Of a DNA stretch of 64,000 nt, positions 8,968 to 17,444 are shown one piece after another. Source of the DNA: Bacteroides sp. (GTDB taxonomy: Bacteria > Bacteroidota > Bacteroidia > Bacteroidales > Bacteroidaceae); NCBI RefSeq assembly GCF_028690125.1, contig NZ_JAQVBV010000001.1, positions 248,001 through 312,000 of the forward strand, given 5' to 3'. A program made the position numbers and the translations under genes. Under the pieces are notes generated by a model. The model was not told the origin of the DNA. It worked only from the letters and a program-made list of their open reading frames with translations, and did no database searches. Numbering within the stretch: position 1 is the stretch's first letter; each line of letters opens with the position of its first letter.

Positions 8968-10026
8968 TTATTTCCCTCGGATTTTAAACGTAGCAAGATT
9001 CCCTTTATGGTCAGTCGGCCAAATACAAGAAGGGGTCAAAAACTTATCTTTAGAATCGTTCTCTGCTATCTTTCCATGAATCACAGTTTCCGAAGGACCT
9101 ACCAACACACAATCTTTCATAGAAAGCTTTGAACCAAAGGGATAATAATAAATAAAATCAATGCGATCTCTTTCATCGGCATCCGGAGCCCATGCCAGTA
9201 TTTCCAATTTAGCCTGTTCAGCCAGTTTATTTCCCGCGGGGAATGTAAAGCCGGGATATTGAACAGGATTGGGATATTTCTCACGGTAAGTATCCTTAAA
9301 TCCCACTTTATGAAGCATCATAGAACAATCCCAATGGATAATTGCTCCATTATGATCCCACAAATCCTTTGTATCTGCTTGCCAGTCCAAATGAGAAGGT
9401 TCATTAAAGTCACCTCCCATAATAACCGGACGGCCTTGAGTGATATCACTCATAACTTCTTGAACAAAAGAATGAATCGTTTCATCTCTATAAGCCATTC
9501 GGTTTGCTTTGAGAACTTCATTCTCGTCTGTTATTGGCTTATCCATTTTTTTCCAGGTATTGCCATCATAACCACGAGGCATATAACATTCATAATGCAA
9601 GTAATCTAAATGACATGAGTAGAAAGATATAGGTTGCCCATCTATAGTAGTCACCATTTTCAGCATCGCACGAACCTCATCGCCAGGCACAATGCAGCAT
9701 CTCATTATACTATCCGGTTTAAACTTACTCAGAACACCCACTACCATTCCCAACGTTTCACCATAATAATGCTTTCCTCTTGCTTCCAGATCCTTTAATA
9801 CACGGGGCATAAACTTATTTCCGTTAAAGTCTCTGATTTCGCACAAGAAAACCACGTCAGCATCCACCTGATCTAACACATCAACAATTCCCTGATAACC
9901 ATTAGGCACTTTAGACCCTTCATGCCACAAGTTCAACTGCAAAACAGTAAATGTCTTTTTCGCTTTTGCAATACAAACACTAGTCAAACCTAACAAACAG
10001 AATAATAATAGTAAACTCTTTTTCAT
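8968..10026 (-). CDS. Secreted endonuclease/exonuclease/phosphatase-fold protein
   Basis: From the ATG at 10026 the protein has 352 residues with a signal peptide (MKKSLLLLFCLLGLTSVCIA). The frame continues to a GTG at 10050, but the ATG gives a standard signal sequence. The EEP-fold motifs appear in order: QLNLWHEG, VFLCEIRD (metal-binding glutamate), YSCHLDY, GGDFNEPSHLDW, DRIDFIYYY and the closing TDHKGNLATF with its catalytic histidine. The family includes DNases, sphingomyelinases and inositol phosphatases, so the substrate is open. Export to the periplasm or beyond suggests scavenging of phosphate esters or nucleic acid. It is transcribed alone, downstream of the tRNA-Gln terminator. 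Confidence 0.85.
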   Translation of the reverse strand: MKKSLLLLFCLLGLTSVCIAKAKKTFTVLQLNLWHEGSKVPNGYQGIVDVLDQVDADVVFLCEIRDFNGNKFMPRVLKDLEARGKHYYGETLGMVVGVLSKFKPDSIMRCCIVPGDEVRAMLKMVTTIDGQPISFYSCHLDYLHYECYMPRGYDGNTWKKMDKPITDENEVLKANRMAYRDETIHSFVQEVMSDITQGRPVIMGGDFNEPSHLDWQADTKDLWDHNGAIIHWDCSMMLHKVGFKDTYREKYPNPVQYPGFTFPAGNKLAEQAKLEILAWAPDADERDRIDFIYYYPFGSKLSMKDCVLVGPSETVIHGKIAENDSKDKFLTPSCIWPTDHKGNLATFKIRGK

Positions 10027-10072
10027 GCCATGTTTTCCTTTTTTATACACTAAGCTACATACTGAAATGAAA

Positions 10073-10102
10073 AAGCCCCGAAAGTATTACCTTCCAGGGC
10101 TT
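10073..10102 (-). terminator. Terminator downstream of tRNA-Gln
   Basis: AAGCCC and GGGCTT (10073-10078 and 10097-10102) pair around an 18-nt loop. On the - strand the hairpin is followed by TTTTTC. It lies 16 nt past the 3' end of tRNA-Gln. Confidence 0.65.
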
Positions 10103-10117
10103 CTCTTTAATTAGCAG

Positions 10118-10188
10118 TTGTCCTACCAAGATTCGAACTTAGACAAACAGAACCAAAAACTGTTGTGCTACCATTACACCATAGGACA
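10118..10188 (-). tRNA. tRNA-Gln (anticodon UUG)
   Basis: The - strand folds as a 71-nt tRNA. The acceptor stem is TGTCCTA paired with TAGGACA, followed by discriminator A. The D-arm contains GGTGTAATGGTAGC, the T-arm contains GTTCGAATC, and the anticodon loop TTTTGGT places TTG at positions 34-36. The opening U-A pair is typical of tRNA-Gln. CCA is not encoded. It has its own promoter (10219-10249) and terminator. Confidence 0.92.
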
Positions 10189-10218
10189 AACTCGGGTGCT
10201 TTCTGTTAAAAAGCGGTG

Positions 10219-10249
10219 CAAAGATAGGGTTATCCAACTAAATCTCCAA
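10219..10249 (-). promoter_or_regulatory. tRNA-Gln promoter
   Basis: On the - strand, TTG (10247-10249) and TATCTTTG (10219-10226) are separated by exactly 20 nt, a full match to the Bacteroides housekeeping consensus. The -7 box ends 31 nt upstream of the mature tRNA 5' end. Confidence 0.75.
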
Positions 10250-10287
10250 ATATTTCGATATTTTTTTTATCAGAAACCCTCTTTTTC

Positions 10288-11580
10288 TTATTTTGCGATC
10301 AGCAAATAATAGTTCTTTTTGCCACGTTGAACAAGCAAATATTTCTCATCCAGCAGGTCAGCCGTCGTAATAGTCTGATCAAAAGCTGCCAGCTTCTCTT
10401 TATTCAACGAAACGCCTCCACCCTGAACCAACTTACGCATTTCACCTTTTGAAGCAAATACAGGCGCATTATCCACAAATAGATCAACAGCCTTCACTCC
10501 TTCTACCAGCGCATCACGAGAAATTTCAAATTGAGGAACTCCCTCGAACACTGCCAGCAAAGTATCTTCATCCAGTTTGCGCAAAGCATCGGAAGTAGCA
10601 TTACCAAACAATATATTAGATGCATCTACTGCCGCATTATAGTCACCCTCAGAATGAACCATGATTGTTACTTCTTTTGCCAAACGCTTCTGAAGTACAC
10701 GCAAATGTGGATTCTCACGATGCTCTGCAATCAACGCATCTATTTCCTCCTTGCCGATAGAAGTAAAGATCTTAATATAACGTTCTGCATCAGAATCACT
10801 TACATTCAACCAGAACTGATAGAACTTATAAGGTGAAGTATAGCGGGCATCCAACCAGATATTACCGGATTCCGTCTTACCGAACTTACCACCATCAGCT
10901 TTTGTGATCAACGGACAAGTCAATGCAAACACCTCTCCTCCATTGGTACGACGAATCAACTCGGCCCCGGTAGTAATGTTACCCCATTGATCAGAACCAC
11001 CCATCTGAAGTTTACACCCTTTTGTTTCATACAGATGAAGGAAATCATAGCCCTGCAACAACTGGTAAGTAAATTCCGTAAATGACAAACCATCACGTGC
11101 CTCGCCATTCAAACGTCTTTTTACTGAATCTTTTGCCATCATATAGTTCACGGTAATATGCTTACCTACCTCACGGGCAAAATCCAAAAAAGTAAAGTTC
11201 TTCATCCACTCGTAGTTGTTCACCAACTCGGCACGATTCGGAACATCCGATTCAAAATCAAGAAATTTATCAAGTTGCTTCTTGATGCACTCCTGGTTAT
11301 GATACAGCGTTGCTTCGTCCAGCAAGTTACGCTCTGCCGATTTACCGGAAGGGTCACCAATCATACCTGTAGCACCACCCACAAGCGCCAATGGCTTGTG
11401 ACCGCAACGTTGAAGATGACGGAGCATCATCACACCACAAAGGTGTCCGATATGCAACGAATCAGCAGTCGGATCGATTCCCAAATAAGCCGTAACTTGC
11501 TCTTTGTTCAACAACTCTTCTGTTCCCGGCATCATGTCATTCAACATACCGCGCCATCTTAATTCTTCTACAAAATTCAT
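10288..11580 (-). CDS. tyrS: Tyrosyl-tRNA synthetase
   Basis: The 430-residue protein is a class Ic aminoacyl-tRNA synthetase that charges tRNA-Tyr in the cytoplasm. The HIGH motif is H43-I-G-H46 in [11 protein letters not shown]. The tyrosine pocket motif [12 protein letters not shown] is intact. The KMSKS-equivalent loop reads KFGKTESG, as in bacterial TyrRS. The C-terminal region (about residues 350-430) is an S4-like RNA-binding domain ([13 protein letters not shown]...[13 protein letters not shown]). The gene has its own promoter upstream at 11631-11661, between it and the TatD-like gene. Confidence 0.97.
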   Translation of the reverse strand: MNFVEELRWRGMLNDMMPGTEELLNKEQVTAYLGIDPTADSLHIGHLCGVMMLRHLQRCGHKPLALVGGATGMIGDPSGKSAERNLLDEATLYHNQECIKKQLDKFLDFESDVPNRAELVNNYEWMKNFTFLDFAREVGKHITVNYMMAKDSVKRRLNGEARDGLSFTEFTYQLLQGYDFLHLYETKGCKLQMGGSDQWGNITTGAELIRRTNGGEVFALTCPLITKADGGKFGKTESGNIWLDARYTSPYKFYQFWLNVSDSDAERYIKIFTSIGKEEIDALIAEHRENPHLRVLQKRLAKEVTIMVHSEGDYNAAVDASNILFGNATSDALRKLDEDTLLAVFEGVPQFEISRDALVEGVKAVDLFVDNAPVFASKGEMRKLVQGGGVSLNKEKLAAFDQTITTADLLDEKYLLVQRGKKNYYLLIAK

Positions 11581-11630
11581 CGTATTACTCTTTTTATTAG
11601 GTTTTTATTGTTTTTCTTTTCCATGCACGG

Positions 11631-11661
11631 CAAAAGTACGACTCTTTCTCCGAAGATACAA
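11631..11661 (-). promoter_or_regulatory. tyrS promoter
   Basis: On the - strand, TTG (11659-11661), a 20-nt spacer and TACTTTTG (11631-11638) match the Bacteroides consensus. The predicted start gives a leader of about 45 nt before the tyrS ATG. The element overlaps the gap and the first few bases upstream of the TatD-like stop region. Confidence 0.7.
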
Positions 11662-11664
11662 CTC

Positions 11665-12456
11665 TTACACCTTAAAAAAGACATTTTGTACATTTTCCTG
11701 AATCGTCTCCCGTAAAGCTTCTACTTCTACCCCACGTATCTTCGCTGCCCGTTGGAGAAGTATCTCAATATCAAGCCTACTATTATCTGTTTCCAGAAAC
11801 AAACGCTCAAGGGGTACTGCGACCATACTTTCATCCGGATAGTATTCCCCGAAAGAGAGATAAAAGCCCAACTTCAGCAACTGCTTCGCCTGTTCCGGTT
11901 TTCCCCGAAATCCATGCCAAATCCAAGGTTGGTTTGTGCGAAACTCTTTTTTTACGGCAAGCAATTCCTCCATTGCTTTTACACAATGAATAATCAATGG
12001 TAATTTGAATTTTTCAGCAGCCTCTACGTGTGCTCTAAAAGCAACAAGTTGCAAATCCATCGGAGCCTGTGTCAGCTTATCCAATCCAGTCTCACCGATA
12101 GCGATTATTTGCTTAGAAGTGTGCAATTGACTCATACGCTCCCACTGTTTTTCTATATTCTCATAGCTTAACTCCCACGGATGAATACCCATAGAATAAA
12201 AACGATTTTTCTTCAGCGAACCTTCATTAATGAGAGTCGGCCCGTGCAATAGTCCTTCGTCCGAAGGCTTTGCCGATATTAGTCCGTGCAAAGTGAAGTT
12301 TTTTGTTATTTCGGCCTTTGCATTAGGAGTAGGTGGCATATATAACGGAGAAATCGATAATAAAGGATAATTATAAATCGAACGTTCATCACTCTCTGGA
12401 TTATGTGTATGAATATCCAGAATGTTATGGGTATTCTCTTTGGCTGTCTTTTCCAT
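11665..12456 (-). CDS. TatD family metal-dependent hydrolase
   Basis: TatD proteins are TIM-barrel metal-dependent hydrolases reported to act as DNases or D-aminoacyl-tRNA deacylases. All metal ligands appear: DIHTH near the N-terminus, the glutamate in AIGETGLDK, the histidines in LIIHCVKA and WHGFRG, and the aspartate in FLETDNS. I place the start at ATG 12456 (263 residues), just before the barrel. The frame extends to a TTG at 12483 that would overlap the yidD stop by 3 nt, and that alternative cannot be excluded. The protein ends soon after the last ligand, as expected for the family. It is the last gene of the LOG-to-tatD run. Confidence 0.85.
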   Translation of the reverse strand: MEKTAKENTHNILDIHTHNPESDERSIYNYPLLSISPLYMPPTPNAKAEITKNFTLHGLISAKPSDEGLLHGPTLINEGSLKKNRFYSMGIHPWELSYENIEKQWERMSQLHTSKQIIAIGETGLDKLTQAPMDLQLVAFRAHVEAAEKFKLPLIIHCVKAMEELLAVKKEFRTNQPWIWHGFRGKPEQAKQLLKLGFYLSFGEYYPDESMVAVPLERLFLETDNSRLDIEILLQRAAKIRGVEVEALRETIQENVQNVFFKV

Positions 12457-12479
12457 ATTCCAATTCTTTTTAAAATCAA

Positions 12480-12755
12480 TCAAGGCACCGGATCATAGCC
12501 GGAACCACCCCAGGGATGACATCGCAAAATACGACGGACAGCCAGATAGAGTCCTTTGACGGGACCATATTTCTTAATCGCTTCGACTGCATAAGCTGAG
12601 CACGTGGGGGTAAACCGACAAGAAGGAGGAGTTAAAGGCGAAATGCAAACTCGATAGAAGTAGATGGGAAGTAATAATAAAAATGAAAATACTTTTCCAA
12701 GAAGCATTTTTATAATCTCCCAGACGACCGATATCCGGTGAACAAGAGATTTCAT
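12480..12755 (-). CDS. yidD: Membrane protein insertion efficiency factor YidD
   Basis: The diagnostic YidD core is complete: [27 protein letters not shown] followed by [17 protein letters not shown], with the conserved cysteines. YidD is a small peripheral membrane protein that assists YidC-dependent insertion. At 91 residues it is slightly long, because about 20 extra residues precede the hydrophobic N-terminal segment. The start overlaps the rnpA stop by 4 bp (ATGA), so translation is probably coupled. rnpA-yidD neighbourhood is standard in bacteria and supports both calls. Confidence 0.95.
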   Translation of the reverse strand: MKSLVHRISVVWEIIKMLLGKVFSFLLLLPIYFYRVCISPLTPPSCRFTPTCSAYAVEAIKKYGPVKGLYLAVRRILRCHPWGGSGYDPVP

Positions 12756-13141
12756 AAAGACAGCTTTTCTGACAGACGCAAAAGCCCAGTTCTCATTTTC
12801 TCTTCCAGCTCGGAAGTAGCAATAATCTCATCTGACAAATAGATAAAAGCAATGGCAAGTTGCTGTCCACGACTTTGTAGTTCGTCCAGCAACAGATGTT
12901 TGTTTTTTCGGTAAGCCTCACGAATCTGACGTTTCACACGGTTACGTTTCACCGCCCGCTTGAACCTCCGCTTTGAGACGCTGATAAGAATGGAAGCCGA
13001 AGCTTCCCCCTTTTCGACAGGCATATATACAATGCGTATCGGAAAGATGGAAAAAGACTTTGAAACCCCGCCTTCAAACATCTTTCCGACCAAAATTTTA
13101 CTATTCAGCCTTTCGGCTTTACGCAAAGTATATATACTCAC
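12752..13141 (-). CDS. rnpA: Ribonuclease P protein component
   Basis: RnpA is the protein subunit of RNase P, which together with the M1 RNA trims tRNA 5' leaders. The 129-residue protein carries the arginine-rich RNR signature in [21 protein letters not shown] and the conserved N-terminal RL.S pattern ([15 protein letters not shown]). It overlaps yidD by 4 bp and lies 6 bp downstream of hemD, so all three are probably cotranscribed. Confidence 0.95.
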   Translation of the reverse strand: MSIYTLRKAERLNSKILVGKMFEGGVSKSFSIFPIRIVYMPVEKGEASASILISVSKRRFKRAVKRNRVKRQIREAYRKNKHLLLDELQSRGQQLAIAFIYLSDEIIATSELEEKMRTGLLRLSEKLSL

Positions 13142-13147
13142 TCTGAA

Positions 13148-13894
13148 TTATTTATTATTTTCCTTGATAAACATATCAAGTGCAGCAGTCATTGACGGAG
13201 CTTTCACCGTAGGAGCTTCAAGGTCCAAGCGAAGTCCGGCATCGCGTACTGCTTGTGCAGTAGTGGAACCGAAAGTACCGATTTTAATCTCTTTCTGGTC
13301 AAAATCCGGAAAGTTCTTTTTTAATGAAGTTACTCCGGCAGGACTAAAGAATACTAACATATCATAGTCGAATTCCTCCTCTTGTGTAAAGTCATTGCTG
13401 ACTGTGCGATACATCACAACTTCTGCATGCTGAATATTGTTCTTATCCAACAGATTCTTCACATCATCATTGTGTACATCAGACATAGGTACGAGATATT
13501 TTTCGGTCTTATGTTTCAGGATAGAAGGAAGAAGGTCCTCAATCTTTCCGGTAGCACCAAAGAAAATCTTACGCTTACGATACTGAACATATTTCTGGAT
13601 ATACAGTGCAACGGCTTCAGTCACACAAAAATATTTCATAGTTTCCGGAATTGTGACACGAAGTTCCGTGCACAAATGGAAAAAGTGATCAATTGCATGA
13701 CGGGAAGAAAATATTACGGCAGTATAGTCAAGAATCGAAATCTTCTGTTGCCGGAATTCCTTCGCCGAAAGGCTTTCCACCTTGATAAAAGGTCGGAAAT
13801 CTATTTTTACGCCATACTTTTCAGCAATGTCGTAATAGGGAGACTTCTCTGACGCAGGCTTAGGCTGCGACACTAGTACTTTTTTAATTTTCAA
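13148..13894 (-). CDS. hemD: Uroporphyrinogen-III synthase
   Basis: HemD cyclises hydroxymethylbilane to uroporphyrinogen III in heme and corrinoid synthesis. The protein (248 residues) has the two-lobed HemD layout, with recognisable pieces such as VKKVLVSQPKP at the start, VIFSSRHAIDHFF in lobe one, LVFFSPAGVTSL in the second half and the closing IGTFGSTTAQAVRDAGL. HemD sequences diverge strongly, so the call rests on these motifs and on its usual Bacteroides neighbours, DUF4271 and rnpA. Many Bacteroides lack a complete heme pathway, so its physiological role may be limited to a partial branch. Confidence 0.88.
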   Translation of the reverse strand: MKIKKVLVSQPKPASEKSPYYDIAEKYGVKIDFRPFIKVESLSAKEFRQQKISILDYTAVIFSSRHAIDHFFHLCTELRVTIPETMKYFCVTEAVALYIQKYVQYRKRKIFFGATGKIEDLLPSILKHKTEKYLVPMSDVHNDDVKNLLDKNNIQHAEVVMYRTVSNDFTQEEEFDYDMLVFFSPAGVTSLKKNFPDFDQKEIKIGTFGSTTAQAVRDAGLRLDLEAPTVKAPSMTAALDMFIKENNK

Positions 13895-13898
13895 CGTC

Positions 13899-14807
13899 CT
13901 AAAATTTTATTAGCAATATGTTGTTAATTTGAACTAGTCCCTGATAGAGTAGCAGACAAGGTACTAATTCAAGAGCGCAAAAGTACAAAATTAATAAGAA
14001 AAGAGTATCTAATTGATGAAAAAAAAGCTTTACCCATTTATAAAACATCAATATTTTAGTAAAAATTAGAATAGCTAGCCCGATTATAACCAGATTAGCC
14101 TGATTTAAATCGAAATAAATAAGAAAAAGAACAAAAGGGAAAAGCGCAAATCCCACATAATAGATGAGTGTTGAGTACGATTCAAGCCATATATTTGTTT
14201 TATTTTTATCAAAAAACACCCATCCCAAAAACATATAAATAATCCATTTAAGGAAAAAGTAAACCAGACAAAAACCAGTATAAATTCCTAAGAGAAACAG
14301 TGGGGGAATCCGCTCCATCAATACAGGGCGAACATCATGAAAATAATTGAAAAATATAATACCTGAAAGTACGCAGGTTTGAACAGTAAGTACAATGAGA
14401 TAACGCACATCAGCTGCCGTAGAGCTGTCAAAAATACTGGTCCGTTCACGATTTAGCATAAAGTCCTTTACCTGCTGCGTGAGGAATTTCTTTCCTCTAG
14501 CCAATGCTATGGAAGAGAGAAAGAAACACGCCAGCAACGTCAAAGCGATTGCATCGTCCGTACGAGGAGAATAGGATAGGGGCTCTCCTTCAAAACCGGG
14601 AGCATATTCTTGCGCAGAATGGTATTCTGTCAGTTGTAAGCTATCTGCGGACACAAATTGCTCCTGATAGAAAAGAGGCAGTGTATCTGCCTGCGCGACA
14701 GATGTAGTATCTCTCAGCAACATAGTAGCCGTCGTATCCGCTTGTAGCGAATCGTTTGGCAAATGTATGATTGTATCTGTAGAATGTATTAATGTTCCGG
14801 GCCTCAT
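13899..14807 (-). CDS. DUF4271 membrane protein
   Basis: The 302-residue protein has a polar N-terminal region of about 85 residues rich in threonine, serine and aspartate. Multiple hydrophobic segments follow from about residue 88 to the end (LTLLACFFLSSIAL, YLIVLTVQTCVLSGIIFF, LFLLGIYTGFCLVYFFL and others), consistent with five to seven membrane spans. This is the layout of DUF4271, a Bacteroidota family without a known function that is commonly found directly upstream of hemD. It overlaps the LOG gene by 4 bp and is 4 bp from hemD, so it lies within one operon. Confidence 0.85.
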   Translation of the reverse strand: MRPGTLIHSTDTIIHLPNDSLQADTTATMLLRDTTSVAQADTLPLFYQEQFVSADSLQLTEYHSAQEYAPGFEGEPLSYSPRTDDAIALTLLACFFLSSIALARGKKFLTQQVKDFMLNRERTSIFDSSTAADVRYLIVLTVQTCVLSGIIFFNYFHDVRPVLMERIPPLFLLGIYTGFCLVYFFLKWIIYMFLGWVFFDKNKTNIWLESYSTLIYYVGFALFPFVLFLIYFDLNQANLVIIGLAILIFTKILMFYKWVKLFFHQLDTLFLLILYFCALELVPCLLLYQGLVQINNILLIKF

Positions 14808-15391
14808 ATCGCTGCAAATTTACGAATAGAGGTATCCCAGACAGGAGTGGTATAAAGAAGTTCTATCGCTTCTGCGGGGGTATTGGCTACTTTCCAAATA
14901 TCACCATGCCGGCGACGCATGAAGTTCTCGTCAATCGCTCTACCAAGCATACCAAGCAAAGGATCGAAGAATCCATTGACATTTAGAATCACAATCGGAT
15001 TCAAATACAGTCCAAGCTGTTTCCAGGTAATTACTTCGAGCAGTTCTTCCAACGTCCCGCAACCTCCGGGCATGGCAATGACTGCATCACTCAGATCTGC
15101 CATCTTCTGCTTACGCTCGTGCATAGAAGCAACTTCTATCAATTCCGTAAGTCCCGTATGTTGCCAGTTTTGTTCTACCATGAAATGAGGAATGACACCA
15201 GTCACCTCTCCGCCATTACTAAGTACTGCATCTGCTACAGAACGCATCAATCCGATACTCCCCGCACCATTGACTAAACGAATATGACGTTCGGCAAACA
15301 AACGCCCAAGTTGTTCGGCTGCTTCAAAATATACAGGATCTATCTTTGTACTGGAAGCGCTGTACACGCATACGGAATGTATCTGATTCAT
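14804..15391 (-). CDS. LOG family nucleotide phosphoribohydrolase-like protein
   Basis: The protein (195 residues) carries the LOG/TIGR00730 signature: GAGSIGLM at residues 42-49 and PGGCGTLEE at 108-116, with the catalytic arginine/lysine region HERKQKM around 91-97. LOG proteins cleave the N-glycosidic bond of nucleoside 5'-monophosphates; plant-type members release cytokinins, but in bacteria the real substrate is often AMP or unknown. It is probably the first gene of the run that continues through DUF4271, hemD, rnpA, yidD and tatD, with a -7 box at 15421-15428. Confidence 0.9.
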   Translation of the reverse strand: MNQIHSVCVYSASSTKIDPVYFEAAEQLGRLFAERHIRLVNGAGSIGLMRSVADAVLSNGGEVTGVIPHFMVEQNWQHTGLTELIEVASMHERKQKMADLSDAVIAMPGGCGTLEELLEVITWKQLGLYLNPIVILNVNGFFDPLLGMLGRAIDENFMRRRHGDIWKVANTPAEAIELLYTTPVWDTSIRKFAAI

Positions 15392-15420
15392 TACTATTTA
15401 CGGGTTTACGGTTGTGAGTG

Positions 15421-15428
15421 CAAAATTA
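15421..15428 (-). promoter_or_regulatory. -7 element for LOG-to-tatD operon
   Basis: The - strand reads TAATTTTG, 30 nt upstream of the LOG start codon. No good TTG is present at -33. It lies directly beside the metK terminator, as expected for the first promoter after that unit. Confidence 0.5.
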
Positions 15429-15441
15429 GGAAAAAATAATA

Positions 15442-15497
15442 AAGGTCGCCCTCTCGTGACTGCAAAAATCATGCGCAGACCGAAAATGGGCGACCTT
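15442..15497 (-). terminator. metK terminator
   Basis: AAGGTCGCCC and GGGCGACCTT (15442-15451 and 15488-15497) form a perfect 10-bp stem with a 36-nt loop. On the - strand it is followed by TATTATTTTTTCC. It begins 21 nt past the metK stop. Confidence 0.75.
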
Positions 15498-15517
15498 CCT
15501 ATTGGGTTTTATCCGGC

Positions 15518-16810
15518 TTACAGACCGAAAGCTGCCTTAATCTTATCTACGTAATCGAGTTTTTCCCACGTAAACAGTTCTACTTCTATGGTCTTGTCAC
15601 CTTCGTAACGAGAGAAGAAAGTCTTTGATACCACTTGAGGTTCACGTCCCATGTGACCATAAGCGGCAGTCTCCTGATAAATCGGATTACGAAGTTTCAA
15701 ACGTTCCTCAATTGCTTTCGGACGAAGATCGAACAGTTGGTCGATAACGCGTGCTATTTCACCGTCGGTCATGCTCACGTGACCACGTCCGTAAGTATTC
15801 ACATAAATATTGATCGGGCGTGCTACACCGATAGCATAGGAAACCTGCACCAACATTTCGTCTGCTACACCTGCGGCAACCATGTTTTTTGCAATGTGAC
15901 GGGCTGCATAAGCAGCGCTGCGGTCTACCTTGCTAGGATCTTTCCCGGAGAAAGCTCCACCGCCATGAGCACCTTTACCACCGTATGTATCTACAATAAT
16001 CTTACGTCCTGTCAGACCTGTATCTCCGTGCGGTCCGCCGATCACGAACTTACCTGTCGGATTTACATGATAGATAATACGGTCATTAAACAGTGCCAAC
16101 ACTTTATCATGATGAATCGAAGCAATGACACGCGGCATCAGGATTTCGATCACGTCTTTACGAATAATCTCCAGCATTTCTTCGTCAGCCTTCAGTTGAG
16201 CGGCATCGGAATCATCAGCGGGCTGAATAAAGTCATCGTGCTGTGTAGAAACTACAATTGTATCGATGCGTACAGGTGTTCCATTATCATCATATTCAAT
16301 GGTCACCTGGCTTTTAGCATCGGGACGAAGGTAAGTCATTACGTTGCCTTCACGACGGATATCAGCTAGTACTTGTAGAATACGGTGTGCCAAATCAAGA
16401 GAAAGCGGCATATAATTTTCCGTTTCATTCGTTGCATAGCCAAACATCATTCCCTGGTCGCCTGCCCCCTGTTCCATAGGGTCTTGACGTTCTACACCAC
16501 GATTGATATCGGGGCTTTGCTCATGAATAGCGGAAAGTACACCGCAGGAATTACTTTCGAACATGTACTCTCCTTTGGTATAACCGATTTTCTTAATTAC
16601 TTCACGTGCGATGAGTTGAAGATCAACGTACGCCTTTGTTTTCACCTCACCCGCTAGTACCACTTGTCCGGTAGTTACCAGTGTTTCGCAAGCTACTTTC
16701 GAACTGGGGTCGTAAGCCAACAGTTTGTCAAGTACGGCATCCGATATTTGATCGGCTACCTTGTCGGGGTGTCCTTCTGACACCGATTCGGATGTAAATA
16801 AATATCCCAT
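15518..16810 (-). CDS. metK: S-adenosylmethionine synthetase
   Basis: MetK makes S-adenosylmethionine from methionine and ATP in the cytoplasm. With the start at ATG 16810 ([17 protein letters not shown]) it has 430 residues. ATP and methionine motifs are present: [24 protein letters not shown] and [19 protein letters not shown]. The frame stays open upstream to 17026, adding 72 codons, but those run through an AT-rich repeat and a -7 promoter box (16984-16991), so they are leader sequence. The leader is long (about 165 nt) and looks structured, suggesting regulation at the RNA level (separate entry). Confidence 0.97.
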   Translation of the reverse strand: MGYLFTSESVSEGHPDKVADQISDAVLDKLLAYDPSSKVACETLVTTGQVVLAGEVKTKAYVDLQLIAREVIKKIGYTKGEYMFESNSCGVLSAIHEQSPDINRGVERQDPMEQGAGDQGMMFGYATNETENYMPLSLDLAHRILQVLADIRREGNVMTYLRPDAKSQVTIEYDDNGTPVRIDTIVVSTQHDDFIQPADDSDAAQLKADEEMLEIIRKDVIEILMPRVIASIHHDKVLALFNDRIIYHVNPTGKFVIGGPHGDTGLTGRKIIVDTYGGKGAHGGGAFSGKDPSKVDRSAAYAARHIAKNMVAAGVADEMLVQVSYAIGVARPINIYVNTYGRGHVSMTDGEIARVIDQLFDLRPKAIEERLKLRNPIYQETAAYGHMGREPQVVSKTFFSRYEGDKTIEVELFTWEKLDYVDKIKAAFGL

Positions 16811-16850
16811 CTTTCTTAAATTAAGAATTAAAAATTGAGAATTAAAAATT
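16811..16850. repeat. AT-rich repeat immediately upstream of metK
   Basis: On the coding strand the last 40 nt before the metK ATG are reiterations of the word AATT(C/T)T: TTTTTAATTCTCAATTTTTAATTCTTAATTTAAG-like sequence. This matches in style the repeats ahead of the deacetylase and radical SAM genes. It sits where a ribosome binding site would be expected. Confidence 0.55.
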
Positions 16851-16978
16851 AGAAAGGGAAGGAGAGAAAGGAGCCTGCTGCAAAGTTGTGCCGGAAAGAG
16901 ATAGGCATCAACAAAATGTGTTTTAGCATTTTTTTCCGTGGTTGCAAGCTGCTCAAATCTATCCACACTTTCATTATC
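16851..16978 (-). promoter_or_regulatory. Structured metK leader, candidate SAM-responsive element
   Basis: The leader between the inferred start (about 16978) and the AT-rich repeat is less AT-rich than typical intergenic DNA. On the coding strand it holds GCTTGCAACC (16940-16949) followed 11 nt later by TGCTAAAA (16921-16928). This spacing of GCAACC and TGCTAA recalls the core of S-box (SAM-I type) riboswitches. GATAG near 16962 and CTATC near 16903 could close a long-range stem. The classical 5' half of the S-box consensus is not evident, so the class is uncertain. Position upstream of metK makes SAM feedback plausible. Confidence 0.4.
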
Positions 16979-16983
16979 GGGTA

Positions 16984-16991
16984 CAAAGATA
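16984..16991 (-). promoter_or_regulatory. -7 element for metK
   Basis: The - strand reads TATCTTTG, an exact -7 consensus, about 174 nt upstream of the metK ATG. It argues that the open frame upstream of the ATG is untranslated. I see no convincing -33 TTG. The remaining interval 16992-17163 contains nothing else I recognise. Confidence 0.55.
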
Positions 16992-17163
16992 AGTATTATT
17001 CGAATATTATTCTTACCTTTGGGCATTGTTTAACATAAAATTCAAGAATGAATATGAAATATACACTTGAATTTTATCACAATATTCATCCGTAGTTTTA
17101 CAGGAGAATTGATTGGAGCAATTATTATCTGTTTTATAGAAAACAAAAAAGTTAAGACTCTAC

Positions 17164-17373
17164 ATGATCATCAATGAAAAATTAAAAACGATATTTGTTC
17201 TGGCACTCTATATCGGATTTACTATCGCCATCTATGCGATTGTCTGCCATTTTAGGCACATTGAATTTCAAGACATTCACTTGTTGTACGCAGTGCTGAT
17301 TGGGTGCATCGCATACTTGCCACGATTCATTGCAGGCAAAATGAAAAAGAATAAAAGCTATAAAGATAAATAG
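17164..17373 (+). CDS. Small hypothetical membrane protein
   Basis: A 69-residue frame, oriented opposite to its neighbours, encodes two hydrophobic segments (about residues 9-28, IFVLALYIGFTIAIYAIVCHF, and 40-56, LLYAVLIGCIAYLPRFI). A lysine-rich tail (KMKKNKSYKDK) follows, which would place the C-terminus in the cytoplasm. I do not recognise a family. In favour of a real gene are the membrane-protein composition and a terminator-like stem that begins at its stop codon (17366-17424). Against it are the small size and lack of a visible promoter. Confidence 0.5.
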   Translation: MIINEKLKTIFVLALYIGFTIAIYAIVCHFRHIEFQDIHLLYAVLIGCIAYLPRFIAGKMKKNKSYKDK

Positions 17374-17424
17374 TGACGGCATCCGGTTAATATAAGTTAC
17401 CAATTGAATACAGTCACTATTTAT
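17366..17424. terminator. Bidirectional terminator-like stem between small ORF and folK
   Basis: ATAAATAGTGAC (17366-17377) is perfectly repeated in inverse orientation at 17413-17424, with 35 nt between. Outer bases (GCTATA) extend the pairing after a small bulge. The left arm covers the stop codon of the small ORF and the right arm lies 21 nt beyond the folK stop. Confidence 0.55.
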
Positions 17425-17444
17425 AGCATATACTTAATATACTT

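Noticed and set aside
10118..10309. 63-codon + strand frame over the tRNA-Gln region
   Set aside because: It is the complement of the tRNA gene and the tyrS end; the tRNA fold on the - strand explains the sequence.
15635..16369. Long antisense reading frame (244 codons) over metK
   Set aside because: It lies wholly inside a well-supported gene on the other strand and has no recognisable domain; a shadow frame.
16811..17026. 72-codon N-terminal extension of the MetK reading frame
   Set aside because: It translates the AT-rich repeat and a promoter -7 box, and MetK enzymes begin at the [17 protein letters not shown] segment; treated as leader RNA.
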